The notes beneath the pieces are model-generated. The model did not search any database and was not told the origin of the DNA. It saw only the letters and a program-made list of their open reading frames with translations. The position numbers and the translations under genes were made by a program. 5,323 bases of DNA. Origin: Bacillota bacterium. Lineage in GTDB: Bacteria > Bacillota > Clostridia > Clostridiales > Clostridiaceae. The DNA lies in NCBI GenBank assembly GCA_023435985.1, contig JAEZKY010000370.1, forward strand, positions 1 to 5,323, read 5' to 3'. Below, piece after piece: positions 5,232 to 5,323 of this stretch. The stretch's first letter is position 1. Every line of letters starts with the position of its first letter.

Positions 5232-5323
5232 ATGGAAAAACTTACGATACAAAAGTTAGAAAAAACATTATGGGATGCAGCAGATATCCTAAGAGGGGAA
5301 CTTAATGCTGCACAATACATGGA
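5232..5323 (+). CDS. hsdM: Type I restriction-modification DNA methyltransferase subunit HsdM, N-terminus only
   Basis: From ATG 5232 the frame stays open to the window end (30 codons). It reads MEKLTIQKLEKTLWDAADIL then RGELNAAQYM, which is the characteristic start of the HsdM N-terminal helical domain (pattern LWxAADILRGxxxAxxY). AGAGG (5220-5224) lies 7 nt before the start, inside the end of the previous gene. In the family, HsdM pairs with HsdS to methylate adenine in the target sequence and, with HsdR, to cut unmodified DNA. The catalytic NPPF/Y motif and the other subunits would lie beyond the window. A broken second copy of this start lies at 3395-3463. Identification rests on 30 residues but the match is specific. 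Confidence 0.88.
   Translation, partial: MEKLTIQKLEKTLWDAADILRGELNAAQYM

Larger units (their letters stand above)
3718..5300 (+). repeat. Tandem duplication, unit B (intact copy)
   Basis: This is the complete partner of unit A (2272-3463): the extended -10 promoter and leader, a SEFIR gene, the intact small gene, and the start of an intact hsdM. The visible overlap with unit A ends around hsdM codon 23 only because unit A is truncated there. Confidence 0.85.

Noticed and set aside
1..5323. CRISPR array, tRNA or rRNA genes, insertion sequence
   Set aside because: No regularly spaced repeats, no cloverleaf or rRNA-like sequence, and no transposase motif were found on either strand.

Overview
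The window is strongly AT-rich, with AAGGGAG/GGGAGG-type ribosome binding sites, consensus sigma-A-like promoter elements and AT-ending codons. This points to a low-GC Firmicute, most likely Clostridium or a close relative. The genus is inferred from composition and gene style, not from a marker gene. The content is accessory: a defence-type locus at the front of a type I restriction-modification operon.

Layout. Bases 1-194 hold the N-terminal part of an unrecognised minus-strand gene, with a very good promoter (TTGACA / TAAAAT) behind it. Bases 211-916 hold no convincing gene. They do contain four perfect inverted repeats and a hairpin that could cover the ribosome binding site of the next gene. 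Bases 917-2164 encode a 415-residue protein of unknown function with a possible HTH-like segment and a conserved-looking Cys/His C-terminal part. Bases 2328-3329 and 3774-4754 encode two close paralogues, each with an N-terminal SEFIR/TIR domain and a C-terminal domain I cannot name. Bases 4771-5229 encode a small 152-residue protein of unknown function. At 5232 hsdM begins, the DNA methyltransferase subunit of a type I restriction-modification system, and it runs off the window.

The main structural result is that the locus is a decayed tandem duplication. Unit B (3718-5300) is promoter, SEFIR gene, small gene, hsdM start. Unit A (2272-3463) has the same order. In A, however, the small gene is reduced to its last ~20 codons, fused near the end of the SEFIR gene, and hsdM is reduced to ~23 codons carrying a TGG-to-TGA nonsense change. 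The 2-nt gap between the small gene and hsdM is kept in both units. A frameshifted scrap of a further, different gene lies between the units (about 3467-3658).

How the genes may work together (inference): SEFIR/TIR domains in bacteria are commonly NAD-cleaving or signalling effectors of anti-phage systems, and type I R-M is a restriction defence. Unit B therefore reads as an operon placing a SEFIR effector and a small accessory protein directly in front of, and probably cotranscribed with, hsdM. Each SEFIR gene also has its own conserved extended -10 promoter, so the orphaned unit A copy is probably still expressed. The remaining hsd genes would lie beyond 5323.
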